From: Vibrio sinus
GTDB taxonomy: Bacteria > Pseudomonadota > Gammaproteobacteria > Enterobacterales > Vibrionaceae
Length of the DNA: 64,000 nt
Assembly (NCBI RefSeq): GCF_023634645.1
Contig: NZ_JAMKMR010000019.1
Coordinates: forward strand, 25,352-89,351
Reading direction: 5' to 3'
A program made the position numbers and the translations under genes. Below the pieces are notes generated by a model. That model had not been told where the DNA came from and did not search any database. It saw nothing but the letters and a program-made list of their open reading frames with translations. Below are positions 61,049 through 64,000 of this stretch, in pieces (the first letter of the stretch is position 1; every line of letters begins with the position of its first letter).

Positions 61049-62266
61049 ATGATCGAGCATAATACCCAAGATTACAAACGTGTCGTGATAAGCCTAGCTT
61101 TAGGGTCATTCTTAATCTTTTGTAACTTATACTACATTCAACCGATACTCCCTTTGTTATCTCATTCATTCTCTGTTTCGGAAACAAAAATAAACTGGAT
61201 TTTCGCCGCTTCTACACTCGCTTTGTCGGTCTGTCTGGTTCCTTGGGCGATATGCTCTGAATCTTATGGTCGACGAAAAATCATGTTGTTCGGCTTATTC
61301 ATGATTCCTTTGGTCGGTGTCATGCTCGTATTAGGTAACAGCTTTTATACCTTGATTATTAGCCGAGCACTAATGGGGATTGCGATCGCCGCTTTTGCTT
61401 CTGTTGCCGTCGCCTATATGGTTGAAGAGCTGGCGCCCAGCGCATTTTCTCACGCAATTGGTATTTATATTGCTGCAAACTCGTTGGGTGGCGTCGCAGG
61501 GCGTGTGTTAGGTGGCACGCTAACAGAATGGCTCGGTTGGAAGCAAGCCGCGCTCTATATCGCAGTACTTTCTTTTATTGGTGCACTGCTCGTCGTTAAA
61601 TTGTTGCCGCAGCAGAAACAGTTTAAGCCTCAAAAAGGCTTATTCTTTTATCACAACCGAGCGATCGTCAAGCATCTTGCTAATACAAGGATCTGGTTCG
61701 CCATGCTTATTGGTGGCGCTAATTTTGCGATATTTGTTAATGTCTATACCGTTATGGGATTTAGGTTAGTTAACCCGCCACATAATCTTTCTATCGGATT
61801 CGCCTCGCTGATCTTTCTGTGTTACCTCGCAGGTACACTAAGTTCATCGTTATCAGGTAAATGGTGCAAAAGCAAACACCCAATCCACGGTATTATCTTA
61901 GGGGCGATCATTACTTTGTTTGGCATATGGGTGGCTTACTTTGATACAATGCCGACCATGATACTCAGTTTGCTATTAGTAAGTTTGGGCGGCTTTTTTA
62001 CCCATACATTAGCTTATTCATGGGTAAGCCAAAATGCACATGAAGCCAAAGCGACGGCAACGGCCCTTTATTTAGTGCACTACTATATCGGTGGAAGCTT
62101 AGGCGGATTTTTATTGCTTTTCTGCTGGCAAAGCTGGGCTTGGACTGGTGTGTTATTTGGTGGCTCAGCACTGATAGCCATTATTATTTTTCTCAGTGCC
62201 GCCCTGTTAAAGCTGAATTCGTCGCAGCAGAAAAATAATTACGATATTGCAAACGTTAAGGCCTAA
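61049..62266 (+). CDS. MFS exporter (YnfM-like)
   Basis: 405 aa from ATG 61049 (AGAGA 7 bp upstream; the longer frame from a TTG at 61019 is unlikely). Twelve membrane segments with motif A-like CSESYGRRKIML and a long periplasmic first loop. It is typical of YnfM-type drug or arabinose efflux carriers. Probably activated or repressed by the divergent LysR protein. Substrate not inferable. Confidence 0.88.
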   Translation: MIEHNTQDYKRVVISLALGSFLIFCNLYYIQPILPLLSHSFSVSETKINWIFAASTLALSVCLVPWAICSESYGRRKIMLFGLFMIPLVGVMLVLGNSFYTLIISRALMGIAIAAFASVAVAYMVEELAPSAFSHAIGIYIAANSLGGVAGRVLGGTLTEWLGWKQAALYIAVLSFIGALLVVKLLPQQKQFKPQKGLFFYHNRAIVKHLANTRIWFAMLIGGANFAIFVNVYTVMGFRLVNPPHNLSIGFASLIFLCYLAGTLSSSLSGKWCKSKHPIHGIILGAIITLFGIWVAYFDTMPTMILSLLLVSLGGFFTHTLAYSWVSQNAHEAKATATALYLVHYYIGGSLGGFLLLFCWQSWAWTGVLFGGSALIAIIIFLSAALLKLNSSQQKNNYDIANVKA

Positions 62267-62283
62267 AGTAAAGAGAACAACTA

Positions 62284-62847
62284 TTGAACGTTTCCCCAAA
62301 AGACAAAGATACGATTACTGCTCACGTTGAGCAGTGGCTACAACAAGTCGTCATCGGTTTGAATTTGTGCCCATTTGCCGCTAAACCTGCTCGAAACAAC
62401 CAGATTAAAATAGCGGTCAGTGATGCCAAAGATGAAGAATCACTCCTAAGTGATATTTTGCAACAGCTGAATATATTGCAAAGTACAGCAGAAGACGAGT
62501 TAGAAACAACACTGGTTGTTGTGCCCAATATGCTGGCCGACTTTGACGATTACAACCTTTTCATCACCTGGGTCGAAGCGCTTATCAAGCAGGAGCAGCT
62601 AGAGGGTATTTATCAAGTTGCTACCTTTCACCCCGATTATTGTTTTGCGGGAAACCAGCCTGATGACGCAGATAACTTAACCAACCGCTCCCCTTACCCG
62701 ATTTTCCACCTCATCAGAGAAGAAGGGTTAGAACGTGCACTACGACACTTTCCAAACCCAGAATCCATTCCAGAAACGAACATAAATCGGGTCAATCAGC
62801 TTTCACAAAGCGACATTGCAAGACTATTCCCATATCTGGTTCGATAA
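62284..62847 (+). CDS. DUF1415 protein
   Basis: 187 aa from a TTG start (AGAG about 8 bp upstream), 17 bp after the MFS gene. Soluble. Recognisable stretches are IGLNLCPFAAKPAR, LLVVVPNML-like TLVVVPNMLADFDDYNLF, FHPDYCFAG, LTNRSPYPIFHLIREE and the C-terminal LSQSDIARLFPYLVR. Function unknown. A hairpin follows directly. Confidence 0.85.
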   Translation: MNVSPKDKDTITAHVEQWLQQVVIGLNLCPFAAKPARNNQIKIAVSDAKDEESLLSDILQQLNILQSTAEDELETTLVVVPNMLADFDDYNLFITWVEALIKQEQLEGIYQVATFHPDYCFAGNQPDDADNLTNRSPYPIFHLIREEGLERALRHFPNPESIPETNINRVNQLSQSDIARLFPYLVR

Positions 62848-62851
62848 TCCC

Positions 62852-62884
62852 CTTTAGTTGCTCTAGGCTTTGGAGCAACTAAAG
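62852..62884 (+). terminator. Hairpin after the DUF1415 gene
   Basis: CTTTAGTTGCTC and GAGCAACTAAAG, perfect 12-bp arms with a 9-nt loop, 4 bp after the stop. No T-run follows. Confidence 0.6.
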
Positions 62885-63190
62885 CGTTGGTATCGGGAGA
62901 CAATTATGTTTGATCGGTTTTGCACTCAAAACTGGTAGCTATAGCCATTTTTAAAGCTAAAGTTTGATCGTTTTATGGAGCTCTACCATTTCCAAAGAGC
63001 CAAAAAAGTACAAAAAAGTTTGACCACTTTTTTGCTTATTTCTGGACAGAAACGTGTTAATTACTTTGCTAATTTAGCAATTGGTGGATTAGTTTTAGTG
63101 TGGGAAAAGTCTCCTCGCTGAGTTTCTAGTATTAGTTGCGTAGACTAAGTGAATAGACACCAACTTGATAGGGCTCTTTAGCCAAACAGT

Positions 63191-63222
63191 TAAAGCCCCG
63201 TATGCTAGGGGCTTTAGCTTTT
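63191..63222 (+). terminator. Terminator upstream of the right-edge gene's 3' end
   Basis: TAAAGCCCC and GGGGCTTTA stem with loop GTATGCTA, then GCTTTTTT. Read on the + strand it is a textbook terminator ending just before the stop codon of the minus-strand gene; it may serve both directions. Confidence 0.8.
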
Positions 63223-64000
63223 TTAAAACTTGTTTGTAATGGTTTTTAACCTTACAAACTCAGGGTTGATTATAACTTCCGGCTCTTCACCAGCAATTTT
63301 ATCTAGGCAATTAACTAGCTTAGTTGGTGGATAGTATTTTGGCTCACCAATAACGCTATCTAAAAAATCTAACGCGAGCTGAGGGTAGATATCAATCAAA
63401 CCACTATGCTCTAAGGTTCTTGTTATATACTCTGCATCACTTTGTCGCTTCAGGTTATGCCTTATTATTTTATATGCTTCGTTGAAGTTTTCTTTCGCGG
63501 CTATACATATCAAGGCAAGTTGAGTCACCGTATTATCATCAACCTTAGCCTGCTTTGGCCAAACCTTTGTTAAAAACGGTTTAGCCCGATTCTGCCAAAA
63601 CTCATTAACTTTTTCTCCTGAACTAGACAAGATATTCTTCAGGGCCGACGCTACATGATATAGTGATTCGTTAGGAATAGTATTAAAGACTTTTGCTAAC
63701 TCTCCTATTTTAAACTCTGAGTACCCCTGTAGGGATAAATGAGTCATAAAAGTAACATATTGACTTTTCAGCTCACCAAGATAATCAAAGTATTTTGCGG
63801 TATTTATTAGGTAGTCTCTGATTTCATAAATGAAGCCTTTATGCAGCCTTGGAGACCAGAGCAAGGATTGCCAAGCCATAGAAGATGTATATATATCATC
63901 CCATGACAACCAAGATATAATATGTTCTCTAGTCCATGCTTGGTCCACTCTATAGATGGACAGCATATTCGAGCAAACGATTACTCGGCCTAGACTAAAC
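63223..64000 (-). CDS. 3' part of a large protein resembling the DUF4020 end of SIR2-family defence proteins
   Basis: The open frame is uninterrupted from the stop at 63223 through the right edge; an internal ATG at 63966 is not the true start, because the ten codons before it (FSLGRVIVCSN) are conserved-looking. Visible landmarks are YRVDQAWTREHIISWLSWDD, AWQSLLWSPRLHKG, LTHLSLQGYSEF, FWQNRAKPFLTKVWPKQAK and LALICIAAKENFNEAY, which match my recollection of DUF4020, a C-terminal module of SIR2-like NAD-dependent proteins. The N-terminal SIR2 domain would lie outside the window. Confidence 0.6.
   Translation of the reverse strand, partial: FSLGRVIVCSNMLSIYRVDQAWTREHIISWLSWDDIYTSSMAWQSLLWSPRLHKGFIYEIRDYLINTAKYFDYLGELKSQYVTFMTHLSLQGYSEFKIGELAKVFNTIPNESLYHVASALKNILSSSGEKVNEFWQNRAKPFLTKVWPKQAKVDDNTVTQLALICIAAKENFNEAYKIIRHNLKRQSDAEYITRTLEHSGLIDIYPQLALDFLDSVIGEPKYYPPTKLVNCLDKIAGEEPEVIINPEFVRLKTITNKF

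Larger units (their letters stand above)
62848..63222. other. 375-bp non-coding spacer with spaced repeats
   Basis: Holds the hairpins at 62852 and 63191, a third hairpin CAAAAAAGT-TTGACC-ACTTTTTTG (63011-63034), and three copies of a GTTTGAtCg-TTTT element at 62908, 62962 and 63018, spaced about 55 bp apart. No gene is visible. It may be the junction with an accessory region. Confidence 0.6.

Noticed and set aside
63001..63034. CRISPR-like array in the right-hand spacer
   Set aside because: The repeats are short, few and degenerate, with no constant-length unique spacers and no cas genes.

Overview
The window is chromosomal DNA from a marine gammaproteobacterium, almost certainly a Vibrio or close Vibrionaceae relative. 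The basis is the gene order prc-proQ-msrC-letAB-rsmF, the yccA-tusE-acylphosphatase-rlmI block, an aapJQMP operon, a TTG-started metA under a MetJ-type box, and the sequence character of the encoded proteins. This assignment rests on recognition, not on a search. The G+C content looks moderate (low to mid 40s percent by eye). I see no tRNA, rRNA, insertion sequence, CRISPR array or integrase.

Layout. 1-7.1 kb: envelope and RNA housekeeping (3' end-proximal part of prc, proQ, free-methionine-sulfoxide reductase, LetA/LetB lipid-transport pair, rsmF). 7.3-11.6 kb: an orphan DUF2235-like alpha/beta hydrolase, a CvfB-type S1 protein, an unrecognised membrane protein and a hotdog-fold protein. 11.8-14.3 kb: DAHP synthase, YajQ and a precorrin-2 dehydrogenase whose C-terminal half looks like a decayed methyltransferase. 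14.9-19.1 kb: a general L-amino-acid ABC transporter (aapJQMP). 19.2-22.4 kb: yccA (behind a heat-shock-like promoter), tusE, an acylphosphatase gene broken by one in-frame TAA, rlmI and a DUF2750 gene. 22.5-25.4 kb: queC-queE, a Cof-type phosphatase and a GNAT enzyme. 25.5-29.1 kb: prpB-prpC-prpD for propionate catabolism.

29.35-56.5 kb is a complete type VI secretion (T6SS) cluster, all on the + strand: vgrG, a small unknown and PAAR, then tssA, hcp, tssB, tssC, a second tssC-like gene, tssE, tssF, tssG, clpV, a three-gene envelope cassette, fha, tssJ, tssK, tssL, tssM and a Ser/Thr kinase. All 13 core Tss components are present. The unusual parts are the cassette (a two-sensor/HAMP/MFS fusion followed by two different periplasmic solute-binding proteins), the TssC paralogue placed directly behind a strong GC hairpin, a TssM whose NTPase motifs appear lost, and a TssL with a SPOR domain. 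No effector/immunity pair, PppA-type phosphatase or sigma-54 activator is recognisable inside the cluster.

56.5-62.9 kb: a small P-loop protein, metA, a PilW-like TPR lipoprotein, a glyoxalase-fold protein, another solute-binding protein, a LysR regulator divergent from an MFS exporter (sharing a 15-bp inverted repeat), and a DUF1415 gene. 62.9-64 kb: an A/T-rich spacer with spaced repeats, then the 3' part of a gene running off the right edge that resembles the DUF4020 end of SIR2-family defence proteins, possibly the edge of an accessory island.

Start codons were re-chosen from Shine-Dalgarno position and family length for msrC, aapQ, prpC, prpD, queE, metA, the PilW-like gene, the VOC gene and the MFS gene. 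Alternatives are given in the entries.
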